Positions 21,625-30,114 of a stretch of DNA of 31,341 nt are shown one piece after another; positions within the stretch are counted from its first letter, which is position 1, and every line of letters starts with the position of its first letter. The notes under the pieces are model-generated. The model was not told the DNA's origin. It searched no databases and was given only the letters and a program-made list of their open reading frames with translations. Source of the DNA: CALFMR01 sp035550595 (GTDB lineage: Bacteria > Acidobacteriota > Vicinamibacteria > Vicinamibacterales > SCN-69-37). The stretch spans positions 1 to 31,341 of the forward strand of contig DASZOV010000128.1 of assembly GCA_035550595.1 (NCBI GenBank). The letters run 5' to 3'. The translations under genes and the position numbers were made by a program.

Positions 21625-22659
21625 ATGGATCGACGCACATTCATGCTGGGCACGGCCGCGGCGGCCTTCTACGCGGCTCGTCCGTTGGCGCTGCAGGCGT
21701 CGGCGGTCGAGCTCGGGTCGATCGACGGCAGCGTCAGCGGCAACAACTTCACCGCCACCACCTTCCTCGACTATCTCGCCTCGATCAAACTCACCTGGGC
21801 GATGATCTCACTGCCCGAAGCCGTGCTCGAAGACGACGGCGCGATTCGGCAGGTGCGCGAACACGCCGACACGCTCGGCATCAAGCTCCAACTCGCCTAT
21901 GGCTCGCTCTGCCCCAGCTCGCGCTCGTTCAAACCCGAGCTCGGCAGCGTCGAGCAGCAGGTCACGCGCGCGATCAACGCGACGAAGATCTTCGGCGCCA
22001 CGTGCTTCCGCTGCATCCTCGGCCTCGATCCCGAACGCCCGCAGATCGACAAGCACATCGACGACATGGTCGCCGCACTCCGCCCGGTGCGCTCGCGCAT
22101 CGTCGACTCTGGCGTGAAGCTCGCCGTCGAAAATCACGGCGGCGATCTCCAGGCGCGTGAGATGAAGGCGATGATCGAGGCGGTCGGCCCCGACGTGATG
22201 GGTGTCTGTCTCGACTCGGGCAATCCCGTGTGGATGCTCGAAGACCCGCAGATGACGCTCGAGATGCTGATCGACTACACGGAAACGTGCCACGTGCGCG
22301 ACAGCGCCGTCTGGATGGTGCCCGAGGGCATCGCCGTGCGGTGGGTGAACATGGGTGACGGCAACGTCGACATCGACGGCTGGGTGCGCAAGTTCATCCA
22401 GGCGAAGCCGGGCATGCCGCTCATCTTCGAGAACCTCGTCTCGGGACGACCGCGCATCCATCACATCTACGACCCGGCGTTCTGGGACAACTGGCGGAAG
22501 ATGCCGGCGTGGGAGTTCGCCCGCTTCCTGACGCTCGCCGAAAAAGGCACGCCCAAACCGGCGACTCCTCGCGCACCGGGGAAGACGGCGGGCCAGCAGC
22601 GCATCGACGATCTCGAAACGTGCGTGGCCTACACACGCGATCTGCTGCGGCGGATCTGA
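21625..22659 (+). CDS. Tat-exported sugar phosphate isomerase/epimerase-like TIM-barrel protein
   Basis: A 344-aa protein from ATG 21625, with GGAGG 6 nt upstream. It opens with a twin-arginine signal (DRRTFMLGTAAAA). The mature part is a xylose-isomerase-like (AP endonuclease 2) TIM barrel with the expected metal ligands: Glu169 in AVENHGG, Asp197 in VCLDSGN, His223 in ETCHVRD and Glu269 in LIFENL. Family members isomerise or epimerise sugars and keto-sugars, and some act on 3-keto-glycosides; the reaction here is not established. It sits directly behind TonB receptor 2, so it probably processes the imported substrate in the periplasm. Confidence 0.9.
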   Translation: MDRRTFMLGTAAAAFYAARPLALQASAVELGSIDGSVSGNNFTATTFLDYLASIKLTWAMISLPEAVLEDDGAIRQVREHADTLGIKLQLAYGSLCPSSRSFKPELGSVEQQVTRAINATKIFGATCFRCILGLDPERPQIDKHIDDMVAALRPVRSRIVDSGVKLAVENHGGDLQAREMKAMIEAVGPDVMGVCLDSGNPVWMLEDPQMTLEMLIDYTETCHVRDSAVWMVPEGIAVRWVNMGDGNVDIDGWVRKFIQAKPGMPLIFENLVSGRPRIHHIYDPAFWDNWRKMPAWEFARFLTLAEKGTPKPATPRAPGKTAGQQRIDDLETCVAYTRDLLRRI

Positions 22660-22686
22660 GCCGTCGGCGCGCGCGGACATCGCGCG

Positions 22687-23415
22687 TCAGTTCGAAGTTC
22701 GAAGTTCAAAGTTCGAAGTTCCGCCGAGGAGATAGCCGAGCGTCTCGGCCATCAACCCGTTGATGGCCGAGTATCGCGCGGCATCGGCGGCGAGGATGTC
22801 GGACTCGGCCTGGACGTAGCGCGCGGGCACGAGCTCGGCGCGGCAGTTCGCGACGATCGCGTGGGCGCTCGCGGCCGTCGTCTCCAGATGAAACTGCAGG
22901 CCGATGACGTGTCGGCCGATACGGAACGCCTGGTGCTCGCAGGCGACGCTTCGCGCCAACGGCTCGGCGTCGGACGGCAGGTCGAACGTCTCGCCGTGCC
23001 AGTGGAACACGGTCGTCTCGTGCCCGGCTGCGGCCCATGAGGGCAACCCGGGATCGGTGGCAAGACCGGTGATCGGCAGCCAACCGATCTCACGCTCGCC
23101 GTTGGCGTAAACCCGCGCGCCGAGCGCACTGGCGATGAGCTGCGCGCCCAGGCAGACGCCGAGCACGGCCGTGCCGCGCTCGATCGCCTTCCGGACGAAT
23201 CGCTTCTCGTCGGCCAGCCACGTGAGCGGCGACTCGTCGTTCACGCTCATCGGACCGCCCATGACGACGAGCAGATCGACGTCGTCCTGCCGCGGAAGGA
23301 CGGGATCGTCCTCGAAGAACTTCGTGGACGTCACCTCGGCGCCCGCGGCATGGAGCCAGGAGTCGATGCTGCCAAGACCTTCGAAGGGAACGTGCTGAAA
23401 CCAGTGCGCGCGCAT
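22687..23415 (-). CDS. Class I glutamine amidotransferase-like protein
   Basis: A 242-aa protein from ATG 23415, with an AAGGA ribosome-binding site 7 nt upstream. The class I triad is visible: nucleophile Cys88 in LGVCLGAQ, His176 and Glu178 in LQFHLE. VVMGGPMSVNDE and NGEREIGWLPI match the stand-alone GMP-synthase-like GATase group, whose members transfer ammonia or hydrolyse gamma-glutamyl compounds. The last ~10 residues (TSNFELRTSN) are encoded by the heptad repeat at 22690-22720, so the natural C-terminus was probably shorter and has been extended by repeat sequence. Confidence 0.9.
   Translation of the reverse strand: MRAHWFQHVPFEGLGSIDSWLHAAGAEVTSTKFFEDDPVLPRQDDVDLLVVMGGPMSVNDESPLTWLADEKRFVRKAIERGTAVLGVCLGAQLIASALGARVYANGEREIGWLPITGLATDPGLPSWAAAGHETTVFHWHGETFDLPSDAEPLARSVACEHQAFRIGRHVIGLQFHLETTAASAHAIVANCRAELVPARYVQAESDILAADAARYSAINGLMAETLGYLLGGTSNFELRTSN
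22690..22720. repeat. (AAGTTCG)n heptad repeat overlapping the GATase 3' end
   Basis: About four heptads of the TTCGAAG/TTCAAAG type. It lies between the convergent TIM-barrel and GATase genes and is translated as the C-terminal tail of the latter. Confidence 0.8.
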
Positions 23416-23691
23416 GGAGAGATCCTTTCGGCGTACACAGCATGGATCAAGACGACGTCGAATTGGGTTCCACGCTCCCCTCGCTCGAGGCCCAGGGGCT
23501 CCACAGATGGCTATTCCAAGATTTCAGACGCGCCACAGGCGCCACGTGTCTTCGAAGTTCAAAGTTCGAAGTTCGAAGTTTCCCCACAGCGAGGCCTTGC
23601 CAGCGAACGGGACGATCCGTATCATCGCGCGGCCCGCGGCGGCCCTCGTCCAGCGAATGGCTGGGCTCGCCCGCGGTCCTCACGGGCGCGC
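23416..23691. repeat. Intergenic region with heptad repeat (23550-23582) and GGCCCAGGGGCTCC element (23489-23506)
   Basis: The 276-bp gap between the divergent GATase and Popeye-like genes contains a third-orientation copy of the heptad repeat at 23550-23582 and a GGCCCAGGGGCTCCACAG sequence at 23489-23506 like that at 12094-12110. Open frames here translate the repeat and are not gene-like. No convincing promoter for the gene at 23692 was found. Confidence 0.7.
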
Positions 23692-24333
23692 ATGCTGACT
23701 GTCTTCGTGAACCTCGCCTATGTCCTGATGCTCTGCGCGTTCCTCGCCCGCGACGTGCTCTACCTCCGCGGCCTGCTGGTGGTCGCGCAAGCCATCATCG
23801 TGACCTACACGTGGCACAACGGCGTCCCGCTGCTCTCGGCGTGGAACGCGGCGTTCGTCGCGATCAACGCCATCATGGCCGTGCGGATCCTCCGCGAGCG
23901 ACGCGCGGTCGTCCTGCCCGACGATCTGCGGCGGCTCTACGACCGGCACTTCGCGGCGCTGACGCCGCCCGAGTTCCTGCGCTGGTGGCGGCACGGCCAG
24001 CGCGAGCGCGTGGCGGACGCGCCGCTCGCCCGTGCCGGCGAACGCCCCGACGCGCTCTACTTCCTCATCGACGGCACCGTGCGCGTCAGCCGCGATCGCC
24101 GGCCGATCGTCGATCTGCCGGCCGGCTTCTTCGTGGCCGAGATGAGCCTGCTCACCGGCGAGCGCGCCAACGCGGACGTCGACGCGCTCGGCTCGGTGGA
24201 GCTGATGCGCTGGCCCGTCGACACCCTGCACGAGCTCCGGCGCCGGGATCCTGCGTTCTGGTCGCGCCTACAATCGGCCATCGGCCACGATCTCGTGGAG
24301 AAGATCCGCCGCGGCGAGCACGTCGCGCGCTGA
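23692..24333 (+). CDS. Popeye-like membrane protein with cyclic-nucleotide-binding domain
   Basis: A 213-aa protein when started at ATG 23692 (MLTVFVNLAYVLMLCAFLARDVLYLRG); the longer open frame upstream runs through repeat DNA. Three hydrophobic segments (~1-17, ~28-42, ~48-62) are followed by a POPDC-type linker (LYDRHFAALTPPEFLRWW) and a cNMP-binding beta-roll at ~105-195: YFLIDGTVRVSRDRRPIVDL, then a phosphate-binding-cassette-like FFVAEMSLLTGERANADV. Known: Popeye proteins bind cAMP; bacterial members are poorly studied. No helix-turn-helix is present, so it is not a CRP-type activator. It is convergent with an MscS channel gene 13 bp away. Confidence 0.82.
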   Translation: MLTVFVNLAYVLMLCAFLARDVLYLRGLLVVAQAIIVTYTWHNGVPLLSAWNAAFVAINAIMAVRILRERRAVVLPDDLRRLYDRHFAALTPPEFLRWWRHGQRERVADAPLARAGERPDALYFLIDGTVRVSRDRRPIVDLPAGFFVAEMSLLTGERANADVDALGSVELMRWPVDTLHELRRRDPAFWSRLQSAIGHDLVEKIRRGEHVAR

Positions 24334-24346
24334 CGCCCCGCGCACT

Positions 24347-25699
24347 CTACGCCCCGGCCGCGACCTCGTGCAGCTCGGCACGCACACGCGGCAGGCTCGC
24401 CGGGTAGTGCGCCTGGAGGAAATCGATCAGCTTCTCGCGCACCTCACACCGCAGATCCCAGGCGAGCGACGCGTCGGCCGCGCTCGCGAGCGCACGGAGC
24501 TCGATCGTCCGTTCCTTGGCGTCGGTCACCTGGAGCACGTTGACCTTGCGATCCCAGCGGGTCGATGCCTCGAGAATGCGCGTGAGCTCGGCGCGCAGCG
24601 GCTCGAGCGGCACGCCGTAATCGGTGTAGAGATACACGGTCGCGAGCAGGCTCGACGACGTCCGCGTCCAGTTCTGGAACGGCTGTTCGATGAAGTACGT
24701 GATCGGCACGACGAGCCGTCGCAGATCCCAAATCCGCACGATGACGTACGTCAACGTGATGTCCTCGATGCGGCCCCACTCGCCTTCGACGATGACGACG
24801 TCGTCGATGCGGATGGGCTGGGTCATCGCGATCTGGAAGCCGGCGACGAGCGTCGCGATGCTGCGCTGCGCGGCGAAGCCGACGATGACGCCTGCGATGC
24901 CGGCCGAGGCCAGGATGCTCGTGCCGAACTGACGCACCGAGTCGAACACCATCAGCATCGACGCCGCCGTGAACACCACGATGACCGCCACCGTGACTTT
25001 CTTGAGCACGGTCACCTGCGTGTACACGGCACGGGCCTGCAGGTTGTCGCTCACGTCGATGCGGTATCGCGCGAGCACGAGCGTCGCGAGCGTGTCGACG
25101 AGCTGCAGCAGGATCACGGCGACCGTGCCGATGAGCAGGATCGAGACGACGCGGCTGAAGAGCGCCTGCAAGTTCGGCGACACGGCGAGCACCGGCGCGT
25201 AGAGGATGATCGCGACGAGCGGCAGCGCGAGCCGCACGGCCTTGCCCGCGAGCGGCATCGCGATGTCGTCCCACGCGTTCTCGCTTCGCGCGGCGAGACC
25301 GACGAGTCGCGCCTCGATGACGCGGCCGACGCGCGCGAGCAACCAGCAGAGCGCGCCGATCGTCGCGAGGTCGCGCAGCCAGCGCACCGTCGCGACGGCC
25401 GGCCCGACGGACGCCCCCGAAGCCGACGCGTCGGCCAGAATCAGCGAGGCCGCCGCGTACGGCGCATAGATCCAGAGCAGGAACGACAACGGACCGAGCG
25501 ACGCCGTCACGAGGTGATCGATCCAGTGACGGAGGGACCGCGGCTGGACGGCTGCGGCCGGCGCCTCGGCCGTGTGCGCGGCGCGACGTCGCGTCCACGC
25601 GCGCAGCACGAGGTCGCCGACAAGGGCCGCGACCAGCACGACGGCGGCCGTCAACCAGGTGCGGAGGTGGACTCCCAGGAACATCTCGGCGTTCATCAT
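24347..25699 (-). CDS. MscS-family mechanosensitive ion channel
   Basis: A 450-aa inner-membrane protein from ATG 25699, with AAGGAG 6 nt upstream. About five hydrophobic segments occupy residues ~10-260, the last being the glycine/alanine-rich pore helix (ILASAGIAGVIVGFAAQRSI). The beta domain follows (IRIDDVVIVEGEWGRIEDI, LRRLVVPITYFIEQPFQNW), then a C-terminal alpha-beta domain. Its length and extra TM segments fit the larger MscS-like channels of the YnaI/YbdG sort. Family role: release of solutes on hypo-osmotic shock. Confidence 0.93.
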   Translation of the reverse strand: MMNAEMFLGVHLRTWLTAAVVLVAALVGDLVLRAWTRRRAAHTAEAPAAAVQPRSLRHWIDHLVTASLGPLSFLLWIYAPYAAASLILADASASGASVGPAVATVRWLRDLATIGALCWLLARVGRVIEARLVGLAARSENAWDDIAMPLAGKAVRLALPLVAIILYAPVLAVSPNLQALFSRVVSILLIGTVAVILLQLVDTLATLVLARYRIDVSDNLQARAVYTQVTVLKKVTVAVIVVFTAASMLMVFDSVRQFGTSILASAGIAGVIVGFAAQRSIATLVAGFQIAMTQPIRIDDVVIVEGEWGRIEDITLTYVIVRIWDLRRLVVPITYFIEQPFQNWTRTSSSLLATVYLYTDYGVPLEPLRAELTRILEASTRWDRKVNVLQVTDAKERTIELRALASAADASLAWDLRCEVREKLIDFLQAHYPASLPRVRAELHEVAAGA

Positions 25700-25864
25700 T
25701 CGCTACTCCTTCTTCGAACGCGAAGTGTGACGCCCGCGGCTCGCACGAGCCTGCGGACAGGGTGAACGTGGGGGTGGCGCGCGCAGACGGCGCCTCCGGC
25801 CAGGCGGCACGGCGTCGGCGCAGAAGACCGCGAGAGACCGAATGGAACCGAGGCGCGAACGCGC

Positions 25865-27247
25865 TCAGTCCAGGTACTGAATCCGCCGCCCGATGTCGAC
25901 GTTCGGCGAGTGGTACGGCTGCAGGATGTTTCCCGGCGCGAACGTCGTCGTGCGGATCGCCGCGACGTCGTCGTGTCCGATGGCGCCGGTGAAGATGTGC
26001 AGCAGGTACTCGGCTCCGGCGGCCGATGCCTTCATCTCCTCCTCATCATAAAAGGAGGGATGGACCTGCCGCGCATGAATATGCCCCCAGCGATCGCGAA
26101 ATCCGTCGCCGGGACAGGAATCGAGGAAGAATCCGCGGTCGTGGCTCCACTGGAGCGTCGCGACTTCGTTCGTGCGGCCCGAGACGAGCAGATCGACCGC
26201 CTTGGCGCCGAGACCCGCCGCGTGCGTGCGATCGAACAGCACCGGCCGGCCGCCGCGCTGCGTGTGGCCGACCTTTCTCGTGAAGATCACCTCGCGTGCC
26301 GCCGATCCGCGGCGGAAGTCGCGGAAGTACTTGTCGCCGAGCCGTTCGGCGAGTCGATAGCGCAGCGCTTCGGCCGCGCCGCCGAGGACCGTGTTGCCCG
26401 ACGGATCGGTCGTCTTGCTCTCGGCGCCCAGTTCGCGTCCCGTTTCGTCGACGATGCCCTCGCCGCACACGATGACGACGTTCTTCTGCACCTGATACAG
26501 CGCGCGCACGCGCTCGACGATGCGATCGAGGTTGATTGGACACTCGGGGATGAGCACGATGTCCGGCTGACCGTACGACGAGCCGAGCGCGATGAACCCG
26601 GAGTGTCGCCCCATCACCTCGACGATGGCGATGCGGCGATGGCTCTCGGCCGTCGTGCGGATGCGCTGGATGCCGCTCGCCGCCACGTACACGGCCGTCG
26701 CGAAGCCCGGCGTGACGTAGTTGACGAGCTGCTCGAGATCGAGCACCGGATGCGTCACGCTCGTGTGCCGGTAGCGCCGACGCGCCGGTCCCTCGCCTTC
26801 GTCGAGATCCCAGTCATCCGGCTCGCCGCGATAGTTGAGGCCCAGGTCGTTGTCGATCGTCTTGGGCGCGAGCACGACGGGCAGCGACTCGCAGAGCGGC
26901 TGCATGGCGTTCATCGTGCCGTCGCCGCCGACGCAGATGAGCCCGTCGATCTTCAGCCGCTGCAGACGATCGCACACCTGTCGGACGACGTCGGTCTCGT
27001 TCGGATCGAGGTAATCGCGCGACGCGGCGAGGATCGTGCCGCCGAGCTCCGGATCCAGCTCCGGGATGTCCTGGAAAAGCGGGTTGAGATGGACGTGTGG
27101 CACGCGCGGGTTGAACAGGCTGTTGAAGCCCTTGATGAACCCGTAGACTTCGACCTGCAGCGCATTCGCGCGCTGGACGGCGCCGTACAGCGTGGCATTG
27201 AGCGCAGGGGTATCGCCACCGGCGGTCAGGATCCCGAGACGTGTCAT
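25865..27247 (-). CDS. 6-phosphofructokinase, group III-like
   Basis: A 460-aa protein from ATG 27247, with GAGG 5 nt upstream. Family motifs: nucleotide loop TAGGDTPALN (8-17; usual form GGDxPGxN), GGDGT (107-111), catalytic PKTIDND (128-134), and substrate-binding MGRHSG (212-217). Gly in GGDGT favours ATP over pyrophosphate as phosphoryl donor, while Lys in PKTIDND is the form seen in PPi-type and group III enzymes, so an ATP-dependent or mixed enzyme is most likely. The reaction phosphorylates fructose 6-phosphate to fructose 1,6-bisphosphate in glycolysis. It follows the VWFA gene by 17 bp and may be co-transcribed. Confidence 0.93.
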   Translation of the reverse strand: MTRLGILTAGGDTPALNATLYGAVQRANALQVEVYGFIKGFNSLFNPRVPHVHLNPLFQDIPELDPELGGTILAASRDYLDPNETDVVRQVCDRLQRLKIDGLICVGGDGTMNAMQPLCESLPVVLAPKTIDNDLGLNYRGEPDDWDLDEGEGPARRRYRHTSVTHPVLDLEQLVNYVTPGFATAVYVAASGIQRIRTTAESHRRIAIVEVMGRHSGFIALGSSYGQPDIVLIPECPINLDRIVERVRALYQVQKNVVIVCGEGIVDETGRELGAESKTTDPSGNTVLGGAAEALRYRLAERLGDKYFRDFRRGSAAREVIFTRKVGHTQRGGRPVLFDRTHAAGLGAKAVDLLVSGRTNEVATLQWSHDRGFFLDSCPGDGFRDRWGHIHARQVHPSFYDEEEMKASAAGAEYLLHIFTGAIGHDDVAAIRTTTFAPGNILQPYHSPNVDIGRRIQYLD

Positions 27248-27264
27248 GACGGCCTCGCGGCCCG

Positions 27265-28167
27265 TTACTCGGGAATGCGCGTGGGCGCGCGCAACACGGC
27301 GTTCTTGCGCTTCAGCGAGACGTCGAGCCGATTGGACGGCTTCACGCCGTCAGGCAGTGTGTAGGTGATCACGTACTGATGATCGAGCTCCTGCATGAAC
27401 TCATCCATGATCTTCGGCATGCCCATCGTCGACGGCACTTCCTGGCGGCGGCCGCCTGACTGCTTCGACCCGTCGCCGAGCACCTGGCTGCGCGCCGACT
27501 GATCGCTGAGCGACCCGACGTCGGTCGACACGGTGCGGCCCGGAAGCGTGATGGCGTAGAGCGTGACGCCCGTGTCGCGAATGCCGTCGAGGATCTGCTG
27601 CGCCGGCATGGCGCTCGCCTGCTGGCCGTCGATGGCCATGGTCACGATGACGTGACGTTCGCCCGGACGCTTCGCGAGCAACTGCGCGACGTCGTACAAA
27701 CCCTCGGGCAGGTTGTCATCTTGCGTCGGACGATACAGACCGAGCTGGTTGATGCCGGCGACGAGCGCGTTGCCGTCCCGGGTGAAGTCGACGTTGGTGA
27801 CCGCGCGCTGGCTGACGGTGATGAGCGCCACGTCGGCGCGGCCGTTCAAGTGCTGGATGAGATGGGCCATCGAGACGCGCACCGAGTTGTCGCCCGTCAG
27901 CCCGTTCTCGACGACGAGCGCGACCTGGAGCGGCGTGGCGAGCGGCGTGATGCTGACGATCGCGCGCTCCTTGCCGCCTTCCTTCAACGTGAAGTCGGCC
28001 GGCGCCAGCGCCGAGAGCTCCGTGCCGTCCTTGTCCATGGCCGTCACGCACACGGTCCGCGACGTCGGATCGGCGAACGCCACGGCAGCCGCCGCCAGGA
28101 CGACCGCACACGTCCAGACTCCCACACGGACGCCACGCCGGAGCGAGATCGACTGACTCATCCTCAT
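27265..28167 (-). CDS. Exported VWFA-related domain protein (acidobacterial type)
   Basis: A 300-aa protein from ATG 28167, with GGGAG 7 nt upstream. A signal peptide at ~1-32 is followed by a short beta-domain with VCVTAMDKDGTELSALAPAD and DFTLKEGGKERAIVSI, the start typical of the VWFA-related acidobacterial domain family (TIGR03436-like). A von Willebrand A fold follows (QVALVVENG, HVIVTMAIDGQ, GVTLYAITLPG), but the strict MIDAS DxSxS is replaced by VENGLTG, so metal binding is doubtful. Function is not known. A TATACT -10-like box (28191-28186) lies ~19 nt upstream. Confidence 0.85.
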   Translation of the reverse strand: MRMSQSISLRRGVRVGVWTCAVVLAAAAVAFADPTSRTVCVTAMDKDGTELSALAPADFTLKEGGKERAIVSITPLATPLQVALVVENGLTGDNSVRVSMAHLIQHLNGRADVALITVSQRAVTNVDFTRDGNALVAGINQLGLYRPTQDDNLPEGLYDVAQLLAKRPGERHVIVTMAIDGQQASAMPAQQILDGIRDTGVTLYAITLPGRTVSTDVGSLSDQSARSQVLGDGSKQSGGRRQEVPSTMGMPKIMDEFMQELDHQYVITYTLPDGVKPSNRLDVSLKRKNAVLRAPTRIPE

Positions 28168-28271
28168 CGGGAAACTCCCGCGCCAAGTATAGAGCAGTCG
28201 GACCGGAAGGGGGTACGCGCACTAGGACGCGCTCAGCGCGGGTGTAGAGTGAACGCGCGCGGGAGGTCGTG

Positions 28272-29093
28272 ATGGCGCTCGACACCGAATGGGTCCGCTA
28301 CGGAGCGGATGGCGAATGGTCTGGATATTTCGCGGCGATCGATCGGGCCGCGGCGCCGCTGCCGGGGCTCATCGTGTTCCAGGAAGCGTGGGGCGTCGAC
28401 GCGCACATCGAGGACGTCGCGCGCCGATTCGCGCGCGCCGGCTACGCGGTGCTCGCGCCCGATCTGTTCGCGCGGCACGGGCAACGACCGGCGCCGCTGG
28501 AGCGTCCGCGGCTCGCCGAAGCGCAGGCGCTCCTCAACAGTTTGCCCTCGGGCTCGTGGCGCGATCCCGCGGCACGCGCGCACGCCGAAGCCGCGTTCGG
28601 CGCGGAAGCCGCGGCGCGCATCGACGAAACGCTCGGCCTGCTCTTCTCGCCTGACGGACCACTCGCCGCTGCCCAACACCTGCCAGCCGCGCACGCGGCA
28701 CTCGCGTATCTTCAGGAGACGCAGCCGCGCACGCGCGGCGCGAAGATCGCGACCATCGGTTTCTGCATGGGCGGCGCGGTGTCGGCGCTCGTGGGCTGCC
28801 GCGAGCCGGCGATCGCGGTCTCGCTCGTCTTCTACGGATCGTCGCCCGCGCCCGCCGACGCGGCGCACGCGGGTCACATCGTCGGCTTCTATGGCGCGAA
28901 CGACACGCACGTGAATCCGACGATTGCCCCGTTCGAGGCCGCGATGCGCGACGCCGGCCGGCCGTTCGAGGTCCAGATGTACGAGGGCGCCGGACACGCC
29001 TTCTTCAACGACAATCGCCCGTCCTATCACGCTTCGGCGGCGCGGCAGGCGTTCGCGACGGCACTCGACGTCCTCGTGCAGGCCATCGGCTGA
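28272..29093 (+). CDS. Dienelactone hydrolase family protein
   Basis: A 273-aa alpha/beta hydrolase. The ATG at 28272 is preceded by GGGAGG 5 nt upstream; GTG 28269 is too close to it. The catalytic triad of the family is visible: Cys165 in GFCMGG, Asp211 in GANDTH, His242 in AGHAFFN. LIVFQEAWGVDAHIEDVARRFA at the N-terminus is also typical. Family members hydrolyse dienelactones in aromatic catabolism or act as general esterases; no other catabolic genes are present. It is divergent from the VWFA gene. An extended TGTAGAGT box at 28243-28250 could be its -10. Confidence 0.92.
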   Translation: MALDTEWVRYGADGEWSGYFAAIDRAAAPLPGLIVFQEAWGVDAHIEDVARRFARAGYAVLAPDLFARHGQRPAPLERPRLAEAQALLNSLPSGSWRDPAARAHAEAAFGAEAAARIDETLGLLFSPDGPLAAAQHLPAAHAALAYLQETQPRTRGAKIATIGFCMGGAVSALVGCREPAIAVSLVFYGSSPAPADAAHAGHIVGFYGANDTHVNPTIAPFEAAMRDAGRPFEVQMYEGAGHAFFNDNRPSYHASAARQAFATALDVLVQAIG

Positions 29094-29177
29094 CATCGCG
29101 CCGCGCGCACGTCGCCGGCACGAGGCCGCGGATGGCTGGGATACCATGAGGGGTTCCCTGCGGGGGACGAGTCGTTG

Positions 29178-30047
29178 ATGTCCTCTCAGTCGATCGCCCT
29201 GATCCTGCTCACCTTTGGCGCCGCCATCGTCAACGGCGCGCTGGGGTACGGGTTCTCGTCGATTACGGTTCCGGTCGCGCTGCTGTTCCTCACCAACCGC
29301 GTCCTCAATCCGGCGCTCGTCCCGATCGAGGTCGTGCTCAACGCGTACGTGCTGTGGGTCAACCGGCACGCGATTCGCGCGCTGTGGCGGCGCGTGCTCC
29401 CCATCGTCATCGGCCTCGCGCCCGGCATTGCAGTGGGCACGGTCATCGTGTCGACGGTCGATCCGGGCTGGCTGAAGTTCGGCACGTTCGCGGTGCTCTT
29501 GCCGCTCATCCTGCTGCAGGCGGCCGGCTTTCGGCGGCCGGTGCGGTCGGAGCGCGCGCTCGGCTTCGTGCTCGGCGCCGCGATCGGCGTGCTCTACTCG
29601 GTGACGACGATCTCGGGGCCGCCCTTGGCGATCATGTTGAACAACCAGGGCCTGGCGCATGCCGAGTTCCGCGCGGCGCTCGGCTTCGTCCGCCTCGCCG
29701 AATCGGGCATGACGGCCGCGACTTACGGCTACGCGGGCCTGTTCACACCGGACAGCGCGCGGCTGATTCCGTACATCCTGCCGAGCATTCTCGTCGGCGT
29801 GCCGATTGGCGCGTGGCTCATCCGCCACATCCGGCCCGAAACGTTCCGGCGGATCTGCATGAGCTTCGACGCGTGGGTCGTGGCCTTCGGCCTCTCGACG
29901 CTCCTGCAGCAACTGCACGTCGTCGGAGGCGCGAAGGCGTTCCTCGTGCTCGCAGTGGTCGCCGTCATCGACGGGTGTCTCCTCTATCGGTTCTTTTCAC
30001 GCCTGGCGCCGCCGGCGGCGCCGAGCCCGGATCGGCCCGGCGCGTGA
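29178..30047 (+). CDS. TSUP family (TauE/SafE) membrane permease
   Basis: A 289-aa protein from ATG 29178 (TTG 29175 is the alternative). It has about eight hydrophobic segments in two halves, each starting with a G/N-rich motif: VNGALGYGFSSITVPVALLF in the first and GVLYSVTTISGPPLAIMLNN in the second, matching the TSUP internal repeat. Family members export or import sulfite, sulfoacetate or related organic anions. No sulfur genes are near to narrow the substrate. Confidence 0.9.
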   Translation: MSSQSIALILLTFGAAIVNGALGYGFSSITVPVALLFLTNRVLNPALVPIEVVLNAYVLWVNRHAIRALWRRVLPIVIGLAPGIAVGTVIVSTVDPGWLKFGTFAVLLPLILLQAAGFRRPVRSERALGFVLGAAIGVLYSVTTISGPPLAIMLNNQGLAHAEFRAALGFVRLAESGMTAATYGYAGLFTPDSARLIPYILPSILVGVPIGAWLIRHIRPETFRRICMSFDAWVVAFGLSTLLQQLHVVGGAKAFLVLAVVAVIDGCLLYRFFSRLAPPAAPSPDRPGA

Positions 30048-30114
30048 GCGCGTGCGGCGCGTCACTGGAACGCGTCTTGCTGCCGGAAGATTCGCTGCCT
30101 GTCTGGAGGATGCC

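Noticed and set aside
1166..23582. CRISPR array made from the AAGTTCG repeats
   Set aside because: The units are contiguous heptads without unique spacers of constant length, and no cas genes are present.
23350..23691. N-terminal extension of the Popeye-like protein back to 23350
   Set aside because: The extension overlaps the divergent GATase start and translates heptad repeat DNA; the membrane segments begin at the internal ATG 23692.
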